Shown piece after piece: positions 28,257 to 37,094 of a stretch of 64,000 nt of DNA (the stretch's first letter is position 1; the number at the start of each line of letters is the position of its first letter). Position numbers and translations under genes: made by a program. Source of the stretch: Massilia oculi (GTDB lineage Bacteria > Pseudomonadota > Gammaproteobacteria > Burkholderiales > Burkholderiaceae_D); contig NZ_CP029343.1 in assembly GCF_003143515.1 (NCBI RefSeq), positions 5,780,654-5,844,653 on the forward strand, read 5' to 3'. The notes beneath the pieces were generated by a model, which was not told the origin of the DNA, did not search any database, and saw nothing but the letters and a program-made list of their open reading frames with translations.

Positions 28257-29420
28257 ATGCCCGTCTTTCTGCCGATCGACCTTGACCCGCTGCCCACGGA
28301 ACATCCCGACCGGGCGGCGGCAAGTCGTCCGGATACGGGCATCTTCTCCGGCGTGCACGACGAACCGGTCACCTCGGCCCGCAACGACGCCGAACTGGCG
28401 CGCGAGTACATATCGCACGGCGAACTGAGCCCCAAGTCGATCGCCAACCTGCAAAAGGAGCTGTACCGCTTCCTGACCTGGTGCCGCGAAGAAGCGAAAA
28501 AGACCTTCCAGCAGCTGAACGTGGCCGACCTGAACGCCTACAAGGAGTTCATCCGCAACCCGCCACCGGAATGGGTATGCACCACCAAATGGCCGCGCAA
28601 CGATGCGCGCTACCGCCCATTCTCCGGCCCGCTGTCCGACACCAGCCGGCGCCAGTCCATGATCGCCATCAAGGGCTTGCTGGCATTCGCCGAGCACACC
28701 GGCTACCTGCGCCGCAACCCGGCGCGGCTGGTGCGCAATGTCCGGGCGCCGCATGCCGGCCGCATCACGCGCTACCTGACGCCGGCCGCGCTGGCCTATG
28801 CGCTGGCTGCGGCCGAGGCGCGCGACGCCGATTCCGAAGCCGCGGCGCGCCAGCGCGCCCGCGACCGTTTCCTGCTGATCGCCTTCGCCCAGACCGGCGC
28901 GCGCCTCAACGAGATCGTCAGTGCCCGCATGGGTTCGATCTACAGCGAGGGCGACGGCCGCTGGTGGCTGGATGTCCTGGGCAAAGGCAACAAGCCGCGC
29001 CGGCTGCCGGTGCCGCCGGCCACGCTGGCCGCCTATCGCGACTACCGGCGCGCCTTCGGCCTGCTGGAGCAGACCAGCCGCGGCGACCATATGCCGCTGG
29101 TGCTGTCGAGCCGCACGCGCGACCACGTGCGCGTCACCGACGAGGCGGCGTCCGAGGCGCTGAAGGCGATCTTCCAGCTGGCCGCCAGCGAGGCGGCGGC
29201 GCGGGGCGACGGCGACAGCGCGTCCATGCTGCGCCAGGCGTCACCGCATTGGCTACGCCACAGCATGCTGACCAACCACGCCAATAGCGGGGTGCAGCTC
29301 AAGACCCTCCAGGACACGGCCGGCCACGCCAATATCGCCACCACCGCCGGCTATCTGCACAAGACCGACAAGGAACGCCACGACGAAATCCTCGGCGCCG
29401 GCGGCAAGGGCATTCTGTAG
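28257..29420 (+). CDS. Tyrosine site-specific recombinase, predicted SOS-regulated
   Basis: A 387-residue integrase. An N-terminal SAM-like core-binding domain (about 60-170, with SPKSIANLQKELYRFLTWCREE and SRRQSMIAIKGLLAFAEHTGYLRRNPA) precedes the catalytic domain. Catalytic residues are the Arg in AQTGARLNEIVSARMGSI, a Lys in GKGNKPRRLPVP, the H-x-x-R in PHWLRHSMLTNHA, the His in DTAGHANIATT and the nucleophile Tyr in TAGYLHKTDKERH. It lacks the extra helix that marks integron IntI. No attachment site, excisionase or phage genes are adjacent, so it may be a stand-alone or domesticated recombinase. A perfect LexA box in its promoter predicts induction by DNA damage. Confidence 0.85.
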   Translation: MPVFLPIDLDPLPTEHPDRAAASRPDTGIFSGVHDEPVTSARNDAELAREYISHGELSPKSIANLQKELYRFLTWCREEAKKTFQQLNVADLNAYKEFIRNPPPEWVCTTKWPRNDARYRPFSGPLSDTSRRQSMIAIKGLLAFAEHTGYLRRNPARLVRNVRAPHAGRITRYLTPAALAYALAAAEARDADSEAAARQRARDRFLLIAFAQTGARLNEIVSARMGSIYSEGDGRWWLDVLGKGNKPRRLPVPPATLAAYRDYRRAFGLLEQTSRGDHMPLVLSSRTRDHVRVTDEAASEALKAIFQLAASEAAARGDGDSASMLRQASPHWLRHSMLTNHANSGVQLKTLQDTAGHANIATTAGYLHKTDKERHDEILGAGGKGIL

Positions 29421-29422
29421 AG

Positions 29423-29701
29423 TCAGACCGGGATCGACGAGGTCCCGCCATCCGAGCTGCCGTAATTCTGCAACTCGTCGAGTGACAGACGGCGTTCGTT
29501 CAGCGCCGCCACGATCGAACCCAGCTGCTCATCGTCGGGCTGGATATAGATGATGCGCTGCTCGAGCAGATTGTCCCAGTACGGCGTGTACGGCACGGCG
29601 GTCTCGGTCATCACCTTCGCCTTGAAACTGCCATCGTGCAGCTCGCCGACCAGGGTAATGCGCGCGGTATCGGGGGCGGTATTCTGGACCGTGATGTTCA
29701 T
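29423..29701 (-). CDS. Hypothetical protein, small beta-rich
   Basis: About 92 residues from MNITVQNTAPDTARITLVGELHDG. It alternates short strands (ITVQN, RITLVGEL, RIIYIQPDD) with a C-terminal helix (LGSIVAALNERRLSLDELQNYG), consistent with a small alpha/beta fold. ATG 29701 has AAGGAAG six bases upstream; an earlier ATG adds 21 residues of poor quality. It converges with the recombinase stop. I do not recognise a family. Confidence 0.5.
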   Translation of the reverse strand: MNITVQNTAPDTARITLVGELHDGSFKAKVMTETAVPYTPYWDNLLEQRIIYIQPDDEQLGSIVAALNERRLSLDELQNYGSSDGGTSSIPV

Positions 29702-29909
29702 GCTCTTCCTTTGAGTGATCAGTTCGTGTGGGTCCATTGTCACGCAGCCAAGGATCGCATGCAAACCGCCGTCGGCCTTCCGTGCGCACCCTCAGCGTCC
29801 CGGCCGGGACGGTCGATGAAATCGAATGCCATCGTCAAAATTATCCGCTTTTCAACATTGGTGGCGACGACCGATACTGGACGCTGTCCAACCAACACGG
29901 AGTCAAACC

Positions 29910-31688
29910 ATGAATCAACTCGCCCTCGCACTGTTCGCCGCCGGCATCCTGGCCGCGTCGACCGCCCAGGCCCAGGCCGACCTGATCATCACCAACGGCA
30001 AGATCGCGACCATGGCGGGGGAAGGTGAAGGGAAGGAAGAATTCGTGCAGGCGCTGGCGGTCAAGGACGGCAAGATCGCCGCCACCGGTAGCAACGAGCA
30101 GGTATTGCGCCTCAAACGCAAAGACACCCGGGTCGTCGACGTCGGCGGGCGCACCGTGATCCCGGGCCTGAACGACTCCCACACCCACGTGATCCGCGCG
30201 GGCCTGAACTACAATATGGAAGTGCGCTGGGACGGCGTGCGCAGCCTGAAGCGGGCGATGGAAATGCTCAAGGAGCAGGCGGCGCGCACGCCCGAGGGCC
30301 AGTGGGTCAAGGTCGTGGGCGGCTGGACCGAACACCAGTTCGCCGAAAAACGCCTGCCCACGCTGGCCGAGATCAATGCCGCGGTGCCCGACAAGCCGGT
30401 CTTCATCCTCTATTTGTATGGCAAGGCCTTCCTGAACCGGAAGGGCATCGAGACGCTCGGCTATACCAAAGAGACGACATACCCCGAGGGCGAACTGGAA
30501 CTCGACGCCGCCGGCAAGCCGACCGGGCTGCTGCTGGCCAAGCCGAACGCCATGATCCTGTACTCGACCCTGGCCAGGACCAACAAGCTCGATCGTGCCG
30601 ACCAGCGCAACTCGACCTTGCACTTCTACCGCGACCTGAACCGCCTGGGGATGACCAGCGCCGTCGATGCCGGCGGTGGCGGCCAGGCCTATCCGGACGA
30701 TTACGGCGTGACGATCGAACTTGCCAAAGAGGGCAAGCTCAGTGTGCGCACCGCGTATTACCTGTTCGCCCAGAAGGCCGGCAAGGAGCTGGAAGACTAC
30801 GAGCGCTGGATCGGGATGACCAAGCCGAACCGCAACGACCACCTGTTCTACGCCAACGGCTTCACCACCGAGGGCGCAGGCGAGAACCTGGTCTCGAGCG
30901 CGGCCGACTTCGAGAACTTCCTGGAGCCGCGGCCCGAGCTGCCGCACCATATGGAAGACGAACTCGAGCGCGTGGTGACCCTGCTGGTCAAGAACCGCTG
31001 GCCGTTCCGCATCCACGCCACCTATGGCGAAAGCATCGAGCGCGACCTGGCCGTGATCGAAAAGGTCAACCGCAGCACGCCGCTGGCCGGCCTGCGCTGG
31101 ATCGTCGACCACGCCGAGACGGTGACCGACGACCAGCTGAAACGCATCAAGGCGCTGGGCGGTGGCGTGGCGGTGCAGAACCGCATGTACTTCCAGGGCG
31201 AAGCTTACCGGGCGCGCTATGGCGCCCAGACCCGGCAACTGCCGCCGATCCGCAAGATGCTCGAGCTGGGCCTGCCGGTGGGCCTGGGCACCGACGGCAC
31301 GCGGGTGAGCAGCTATGGTCCCTGGCCGTCGATCTACTGGGCTGTGACCGGAAAGACCGCCGGCGGCCTGGCGACCTGGCAGGCCAGGGACGTGTTGACG
31401 CGCCACGAAGCCCTCAAGCTCATGACCCGCGGCAGCGCCTGGATGAGCGGCGAAGAAGACGTCAAGGGCAGGCTGGTCGAAGGCCAGTACGCCGACTTCG
31501 CGGTGCTGCCGCAGGATTATTTCACCATGGACGTGGAGAAGATCAAGGACCTGGAAAGCGTGCTGACGGTGGTGAACGGGCAGGTGGTGTATGGCGCTGG
31601 CCAGTTCGAAACACTGTCCCCGGCGCTGCCGGCGGTGTCCCCGGCCTGGAGTCCGGTGCGCCAGTTCGGCGGCTACCAGAACCGCTGA
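29910..31688 (+). CDS. Exported amidohydrolase, YtcJ-like (amidohydrolase family 3)
   Basis: About 592 residues with an N-terminal signal peptide (LALALFAAGILAASTAQAQA). Metal-site marks of the family are in order: PGLNDSHTHVIRAGLN (H-x-H), the carboxylated-Lys region, FRIHATYGESIERDLAV, WIVDHAETVTDDQLKRI and GLGTDGTRVSSYGPW (Asp). The ending DVKGRLVEGQYADFAVLPQDYFT is the usual amidohydrolase tail that closes the composite beta domain. ATG 29910 follows GGAG; earlier codons in frame lack the signal peptide. It should act in the periplasm on an amide or cyclic imide; the substrate is unknown. Confidence 0.82.
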   Translation: MNQLALALFAAGILAASTAQAQADLIITNGKIATMAGEGEGKEEFVQALAVKDGKIAATGSNEQVLRLKRKDTRVVDVGGRTVIPGLNDSHTHVIRAGLNYNMEVRWDGVRSLKRAMEMLKEQAARTPEGQWVKVVGGWTEHQFAEKRLPTLAEINAAVPDKPVFILYLYGKAFLNRKGIETLGYTKETTYPEGELELDAAGKPTGLLLAKPNAMILYSTLARTNKLDRADQRNSTLHFYRDLNRLGMTSAVDAGGGGQAYPDDYGVTIELAKEGKLSVRTAYYLFAQKAGKELEDYERWIGMTKPNRNDHLFYANGFTTEGAGENLVSSAADFENFLEPRPELPHHMEDELERVVTLLVKNRWPFRIHATYGESIERDLAVIEKVNRSTPLAGLRWIVDHAETVTDDQLKRIKALGGGVAVQNRMYFQGEAYRARYGAQTRQLPPIRKMLELGLPVGLGTDGTRVSSYGPWPSIYWAVTGKTAGGLATWQARDVLTRHEALKLMTRGSAWMSGEEDVKGRLVEGQYADFAVLPQDYFTMDVEKIKDLESVLTVVNGQVVYGAGQFETLSPALPAVSPAWSPVRQFGGYQNR

Positions 31689-31800
31689 CCCTGCTTGTAT
31701 CGGCAGGCGGGGCGGCGTAGGGTGAGGTCCTCAGGAGGGCATCCCCATCGCCGCGCACAACTTCCGTCGCCGCGCCCCGACCATCCGTCAATGGCTGGCC

Positions 31801-33954
31801 ATGCTGCTGGCGGCCTTCACGGTCCCGACCACGATTGCCGTGGTCGCACTGTTCCTGCATTCCTATGGCCGGGAGCAGGCCGGGATCGAGCGCGCCTCGC
31901 AGGACGTCGCGCGGGCGCTGATGCTGGCCATCGATCACGAGCTGGGCAGCGCCCAGGCCGCGCTGCAGGCGCTGGCGACCTCGCCCAGCCTCGACAACCA
32001 TGACCTGCGCGCCTTCCACGCCCAGGCGATCGAGGTGCTGCAATCGCGCCCGGGCAACGTGCTGGTGGCGTCAAGTCCAGACCTGCGCCAGGTGATCAAT
32101 ACAGGCCGGCCGTTCGGCGCGCCGCTGCCGCACCACGGCGATCCCGGCGAAATCCGCAGCGTGTTCGAGACTGGGCGCCCTGCGGTGTCGGACCTGTACG
32201 TGGGCCCCACCGTGAACCGCCTGCTCAGCAGCGTCGACGTGCCGGTGGTGCGCGCCGGGGAGGTCCGCTACGTGCTGTCGATGCAGTACTACGGCGAGCG
32301 CCTGGGAGCCATCCTCGAACGCCAGCAGGCGCCTCCCGGCGCCACCGTCACGATTTACGACGGCAACGCCCGCACCGTGTGGAGCAGCCGCGGCGGGCGC
32401 GCCGAGGTAGGCCGACGCGCCAGTGAGGCGCTGGCGGCCGGATTCGCGCTGGGTTCCGAAGGCACGGTCGACGAGGCCGGCGGGGTGACCGTGTTCAGCC
32501 ATTCGTCGCTATCCGCCTGGACGGTGGCGATCGCCCGGCAGCGCAGTGCGCTCAATGCCAATCTTTGGCAATCGCTTGAATGGATCGTCATCGGTGGGTG
32601 CGCCCTGCTGGCGCTGGGCGCCGGCCTGGTAGCACTGATCGGCACCCGCATCGAGGCGGCGCTGCGCGGCCTGGTGCATCCCGCCATCGCCCTGGGCCAT
32701 GGCGAACAGGTGGTGCTGCCACCGCTGCCTTTGGACGAGGCGCTGGACGTTGGTCACGCCCTGGTCCAGGCCGCCGCGCTGCTGCACGAGCGCACCGTCC
32801 AGCGCGACGAGGCCGAGCGCGCCGAACGGATGCTGCGCGAGGCCAAGCGCGCGGTGGAGCGCAATGAAGCCTTCCTGCGAGGCATTTTCGAGGAATCCCC
32901 GGACGGCATCCTGCTGGTTGGCCACGACGGCCGGGTGACGCGCGCCAACGTCCAGGCCGAGCGCATGTTCGGTTACGCCGCCGGCGCGCTGGAAGGGCTG
33001 GCGCTGGATGCGCTGCTGGTGGAAAGCGGGGAGTCGCCGACCTCGGTGTACGAGCGCATGCGCGCCGCCCCGGCCAGGAGCGGCATGGCCGGCACCACCC
33101 ACCTGCGCGGCCTGCGGCCCGACGGCCAGGCCTTCGCGGCCGACGCCATGGCCAACCCGCTGCCGGAGCGCGCGCTCCTGATCGTGACCGTGCGCGACGT
33201 CAGCGCCGGCTGGGAACAGGAGAAAGCGCTGCGCCAGGCGTTCAAGGACAAGAGTACCCTGCTCAAGGAGCTCTATCATCGCGTCAAGAACAACCTGCAG
33301 CTCATCGTCAGCCTGTTCAACCTGCAGGCGCGCACCATGGAAGAGGGGCGGGAGCGACAAGCCCTGCTGGAAGCGGCCGATCGGGTGCGCGCGATGGCGC
33401 TGGTGCACGAACGCCTGTACCAGTCGCGCTCACTCGGCACCATCCGCCTGGACGACTACATGCGCGAGCTGTGCGACCAGCTTGCCAACGCCGCCTCTGC
33501 GCGGGAACGCGGCATCGCCCTGGCGCTCGACGCGGCGCCGGTCGAGGTGGGACTCGACGTCGCGGTACCGCTGGGCCTGCTGCTCAACGAGATCGTGTCG
33601 AACAGCCTCAAGCATGCCTTTCCTGACGGGCGCGCCGGGGCCATCCGCATCAGCCTGGCGCCGTTGGCCGGCGCTGCGCAAAGGGGCGACGACACCCTGC
33701 AACTGGTCGTCTGCGACGACGGGATCGGACTGCCACCAGAAGCCGAACGAACTTCGCGACCGACCTTGGGTCTAAAGCTGGCTGCGGCCCTAAGCGAACA
33801 GTTGCTCGCCAGCCTCACGTTCGAAAACCGTGACGGCGCCTGCGTGTCGCTCACCTTCCGCGCGCGCGGCCATGGCGGGCACGATGCCGGTCCGGTACCC
33901 GATTCGTCGTCCCGTCCGTCGCTCGCGGGCGCCGACGATTCCATTCCTGGATAG
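31801..33954 (+). CDS. Membrane sensor histidine kinase (HisKA_2 type) with PAS domain; start uncertain
   Basis: At least 717 residues. Helix 1 (MLLAAFTVPTTIAVVALFLHS) and helix 2 (WIVIGGCALLALGAGLVALIG, about residue 260) enclose a periplasmic sensor of about 230 residues. A PAS domain follows (about 355-470, FLRGIFEESPDGILLVGHDGRV). The HisKA_2 box is KELYHRVKNNLQLIVSLFNLQ and the HATPase has LLLNEIVSNSLKHAFP and VVCDDGIGLPP. No RBS precedes ATG 31801. AGGAGG at 31733-31738 sits 8 bases before ATC 31747 in frame, which would add FRRRAPTIRQWL, a more natural cytoplasmic start. The next gene, 8 bases on, is its likely partner. Confidence 0.82.
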   Translation: MLLAAFTVPTTIAVVALFLHSYGREQAGIERASQDVARALMLAIDHELGSAQAALQALATSPSLDNHDLRAFHAQAIEVLQSRPGNVLVASSPDLRQVINTGRPFGAPLPHHGDPGEIRSVFETGRPAVSDLYVGPTVNRLLSSVDVPVVRAGEVRYVLSMQYYGERLGAILERQQAPPGATVTIYDGNARTVWSSRGGRAEVGRRASEALAAGFALGSEGTVDEAGGVTVFSHSSLSAWTVAIARQRSALNANLWQSLEWIVIGGCALLALGAGLVALIGTRIEAALRGLVHPAIALGHGEQVVLPPLPLDEALDVGHALVQAAALLHERTVQRDEAERAERMLREAKRAVERNEAFLRGIFEESPDGILLVGHDGRVTRANVQAERMFGYAAGALEGLALDALLVESGESPTSVYERMRAAPARSGMAGTTHLRGLRPDGQAFAADAMANPLPERALLIVTVRDVSAGWEQEKALRQAFKDKSTLLKELYHRVKNNLQLIVSLFNLQARTMEEGRERQALLEAADRVRAMALVHERLYQSRSLGTIRLDDYMRELCDQLANAASARERGIALALDAAPVEVGLDVAVPLGLLLNEIVSNSLKHAFPDGRAGAIRISLAPLAGAAQRGDDTLQLVVCDDGIGLPPEAERTSRPTLGLKLAAALSEQLLASLTFENRDGACVSLTFRARGHGGHDAGPVPDSSSRPSLAGADDSIPG

Positions 33955-33962
33955 GGGGCATC

Positions 33963-36446
33963 ATGCTCCAGTTATTGCCCGACACCCTGCAGGACGCGCC
34001 GAGCCTGCTGGTGGTCGAAGACGAAGCGGTGGTCGCCATGGACATCGCGGGCCAGCTGCGCGACATGGGCTACCGTGTCTGCGGCTGCGTCGACAACGGC
34101 GTTGACGCCATCGCGCAGGCACGCGCCCGTCAGCCCGACCTGGTGCTGATGGACGTCGTGCTGCGCGGCGAGATGGACGGCATCACCGCCGCCGCCGCGA
34201 TCGGCGCCGAACTCCATATTCCGATCCTGTTCCTGACCGCGTACAGCGACGACCAGACCGTCGAGCGCGCCACCCATGCCATGCCCTATGGCTACCTGAC
34301 CAAGCCGTTCCAGGCGCGCGAACTGCGGGCGGTGATCGAGGTCGCCTTGCGCAAGGCCGAACTGGAGCGCGCGCAGCGCGACAACGAGCGCTGGCTCGGC
34401 TCGGTTCTGCGCGGCGTCGGAGACGCGGTGATCGCCACCGACGCCGCGGGCCGGGTGGGCCTGGCGAATCCCGCGGCCGAGGACTTGCTGGGCACGCGAC
34501 AATTGCGCGGCCGGCTCGCCGCCGACGTGATCCGCCTCGAGGACGCTGCCGGCACCGTGGTCGAGCTGACACGCCTGGAGGGCGCTTCCCGCAGCGGCGC
34601 AGCGGTGCTGGTGACCCTTGACGGGGTGCGGATCCCGGTGGATTTCTCCGCCGGCCCGATCTGCGACGAACGCGCATGCCGGATGGGGACCGCGATCGTG
34701 CTGCACGACGAGCGCGAACGCGTCGCGGCCGAGCTGCGCCTCGCGCGCAGCGAGCAGCGTTTCCGCAGCGCCTTCGACCAGGCGCCCCTCGGGCTGGCGC
34801 TGGTTAACCTCGACAACCGTTACGTGCGTGTCAACCGCGCGATGTGCCGCCTGCTGGGAGCGCCAGTCGACGAGCTCGTGGGCGCCGCGCAGGATGCCTT
34901 CGGCGACAGCGTCGACAACGCGATCGAGCGGGAGTACCAGCAGGACCTGCTCGCAGGGCGCAGCGACGCGGTCCAGTACGAACGGCGCTACCGGCCGAAG
35001 GACGGGCGCACCGTATGGGCGCTGGTCTCGGCCACGCTGCTGCCGACCAACCACGAGCCACAGCAGTTCCTGATCCAGGTGAACGACGTCACCGAACGCA
35101 AACGCGCAGAGGAAGAGCTGGCCCACCTGGCCCATCATGACGCCCTGACCGGCGTGGCGAACCGCGCGATGCTGGGCGAGCAGGTCGAGCGCGAGCTGGC
35201 GGTGGCGCGCCGTCGTGGCGCCCGCCTGGCGGTGGTCTTCATCGACCTCGACTATTTCAAGCACGTCAATGACAGCTATGGCCACGAGGTCGGCGACCTC
35301 GTGCTGAAGGAGCTGGCGACCCGCCTGGTTCGCGGCGTGCGCGCGATCGACATCGTCGGCCGCATGGGCGGCGACGAGTTCGTGGTGGTGCTGTCCGAGG
35401 TATCCGACGCGCATGACGTGATCAAGCTGACCGGCAAGCTGCGCCATGAATGCGCTCGTCCGCTCCACTGCGGGAGCCACGAGGTGCGACTGGCCGTCAG
35501 CATGGGCGTGAGCCTGTTCCCCGACGACGCGCAGGATTTCCGCACGCTGCTGCGCTTCGCCGACAGCGCCCTCTACCACGCCAAGGGGGAGGGCCGCAAC
35601 AACGTCCAGTTCTACCGGCCCGAGCTCACGGCGCGCATGGAGATGCGGGTGCGGCTGGTTGTCGGCCTGCGCACCGCCCTTGAGCGCGGCGAACTCGAGA
35701 TGTTCTACCAGCCGATCGTGGCACTGGCCGACGGCCTCCCGTCCGCCGCCGAAGCCCTGCTGCGCTGGCGCCATCCCGAACTGGGCCTTTTGATGCCTGA
35801 CCTGTTCCTGCCGGTGCTCGAGGAATCGTCGGTGAGCGAGGAGATCGGCGCCTGGACCATTCTCGAAGCATGCCGCCAGGGCGCGCGCTGGAACGCCGAC
35901 GGCGCACCCGGCCTGCGCATGGGTGTGAACGTGACGTCGGCCCAGTTCAAGTCCGGGCGCCTGGTGCCGGTGGTCGAAGCGGCGCTGCGCGCCTCCGGCC
36001 TGGAACCGGGTTGCCTGTGCGTCGAGATCACCGAACAAAGCCAGCTGGCCGACACCGAACAGACCCGCGCCACCCTGGCCGCGCTGAAATCCATGGGCGT
36101 GCTGGTGGCGATCGACGATTTCGGCACCGGTTACTCGTCGCTGGGCTACATCAGCCGCCTGAAGCCCGACGAGCTCAAGATCGACAAGTCGCTGGTGACC
36201 GGCGTCGACACCGACGCCGAACACGCGGGCCTGGTGGTGGCCGCGCTGGCCATGGCGCGCAGCCTGCGCCTGATGGTGGTGGCCGAAGGCGTCGAGACCG
36301 AGGCCGAGCAGGCCTTCCTGCAGGCCCACGGCTGCGACATGGCCCAGGGCTTCCTGCATGCGCGTCCTATCCCGGCGCCCGAGTTCGAGGCGTGGCTGGC
36401 GGCGGCCGGCCACGTGAACAGGCCCGGCGGGGCGCCGGCGCATTGA
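33963..36446 (+). CDS. Response regulator with PAS, GGDEF and EAL domains
   Basis: An 827-residue protein. Receiver domain 15-130 (LLVVEDEAVVAMDIAGQL, acceptor Asp in LVLMDVVLRGEMDG, Lys in YGYLTKPFQARE), two PAS domains (about 140-255 and 260-375), GGDEF domain about 390-545 with RMGGDEFVVVLSE, and EAL domain about 560-815 with AAEALLRWRHPELG, EITEQSQL, VAIDDFGTGYSSLGYI and LKIDKSLV. Both catalytic motifs look intact, so it could make and break cyclic di-GMP; which activity wins cannot be read from sequence. The receiver is of the type paired with HisKA_2 kinases, and the gene starts 8 bases after that kinase. Confidence 0.9.
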   Translation: MLQLLPDTLQDAPSLLVVEDEAVVAMDIAGQLRDMGYRVCGCVDNGVDAIAQARARQPDLVLMDVVLRGEMDGITAAAAIGAELHIPILFLTAYSDDQTVERATHAMPYGYLTKPFQARELRAVIEVALRKAELERAQRDNERWLGSVLRGVGDAVIATDAAGRVGLANPAAEDLLGTRQLRGRLAADVIRLEDAAGTVVELTRLEGASRSGAAVLVTLDGVRIPVDFSAGPICDERACRMGTAIVLHDERERVAAELRLARSEQRFRSAFDQAPLGLALVNLDNRYVRVNRAMCRLLGAPVDELVGAAQDAFGDSVDNAIEREYQQDLLAGRSDAVQYERRYRPKDGRTVWALVSATLLPTNHEPQQFLIQVNDVTERKRAEEELAHLAHHDALTGVANRAMLGEQVERELAVARRRGARLAVVFIDLDYFKHVNDSYGHEVGDLVLKELATRLVRGVRAIDIVGRMGGDEFVVVLSEVSDAHDVIKLTGKLRHECARPLHCGSHEVRLAVSMGVSLFPDDAQDFRTLLRFADSALYHAKGEGRNNVQFYRPELTARMEMRVRLVVGLRTALERGELEMFYQPIVALADGLPSAAEALLRWRHPELGLLMPDLFLPVLEESSVSEEIGAWTILEACRQGARWNADGAPGLRMGVNVTSAQFKSGRLVPVVEAALRASGLEPGCLCVEITEQSQLADTEQTRATLAALKSMGVLVAIDDFGTGYSSLGYISRLKPDELKIDKSLVTGVDTDAEHAGLVVAALAMARSLRLMVVAEGVETEAEQAFLQAHGCDMAQGFLHARPIPAPEFEAWLAAAGHVNRPGGAPAH

Positions 36447-36521
36447 TCGTCAGTCTGGACCCAGGCTTACGTGGCTGCCGACGATCGGTCCGAGGGGGGA
36501 TGATCCGACAGACGACGTTGG

Positions 36522-36921
36522 CTGGAGGGGAAGGGCGCCGGCGGTTACGGCATTGTCGAAGCAGGCGACATCAATGATCGCGCAGAGATCGCGGGCCGGA
36601 CCGCGGACGGGCACGCCCTCGTGCTCTGCAGCGGTGTCGTCGACGACTTCGGCCCTCCGGACAGCATCCTGGGCGACCTGGACGAACGCGGCGAACTGCT
36701 GGAATCGTACCTGGCGGAAGGAGAGGGCGATCGCACCGCGGTGTACAGGAGTGGCGCGCTGAGCGACCTGCCGCGCTACGGTGGCCGACAGTTCTACGGC
36801 AACGCGAGCTGATCGACCTGAATACGCTCATCGATCGCGAGGCCAACCTGGTGCTGCAGTCCGCCGACGGTGGCAACAGCCCAGGGCGGATACTTGCGCA
36901 CAGCAGGAGTCCACAAGTATA
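36522..36921 (+). pseudogene. Remnant of a HAF-repeat (extracellular beta-propeller-like) protein
   Basis: The frame from about 36522 to 36812 translates to GGYGIVEAGDINDRAEIAG, DGHALVLCSG and ILGDLDERGELLESYL. This follows the HAF repeat rhythm (INDRGxIVG ... HAFLxxxG ... DLGTLGG). After a shift of frame, ELIDLNTLIDREANLVLQSADG and GRILAHS match the usual ending of such proteins (DLNTLID ... INDxGQILA). No start codon with a ribosome site is seen and at least one frameshift separates the parts. The call is by pattern only; the source gene is unknown. Confidence 0.5.
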
Positions 36922-37094
36922 AACAGGGTAATGTTCAGGTCTTGCTCGGATGGCGAAAGCGATGACATCAGGCACATCTTTAACTCGACATTAGCATATA
37001 TATTGTCGATTTAAGTGCGGGATCACGGTCCAGCGCTTGTCTTCCGGTTTCGGCCCGGGTAGAGTCCTCAGCACAGGATAACCCGGCCCATCCA
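36922..37094 (+). other. Intergenic, likely promoter of the PP2C gene
   Basis: The stretch turns AT-rich around 36985-37015 (TTAGCATATATATTGTCGATTTAA), which looks like a promoter for the following gene. I see no other feature in it. Confidence 0.3.

Noticed and set aside
28257..29420. Integron integrase, because of the LexA box
   Set aside because: The recombinase lacks the IntI-specific insertion, and no attI or attC-like sites or cassettes are visible.
33972..36443. Minus-strand open frame opposite the REC-GGDEF-EAL gene
   Set aside because: Antisense shadow; all catalytic motifs are on the plus strand.
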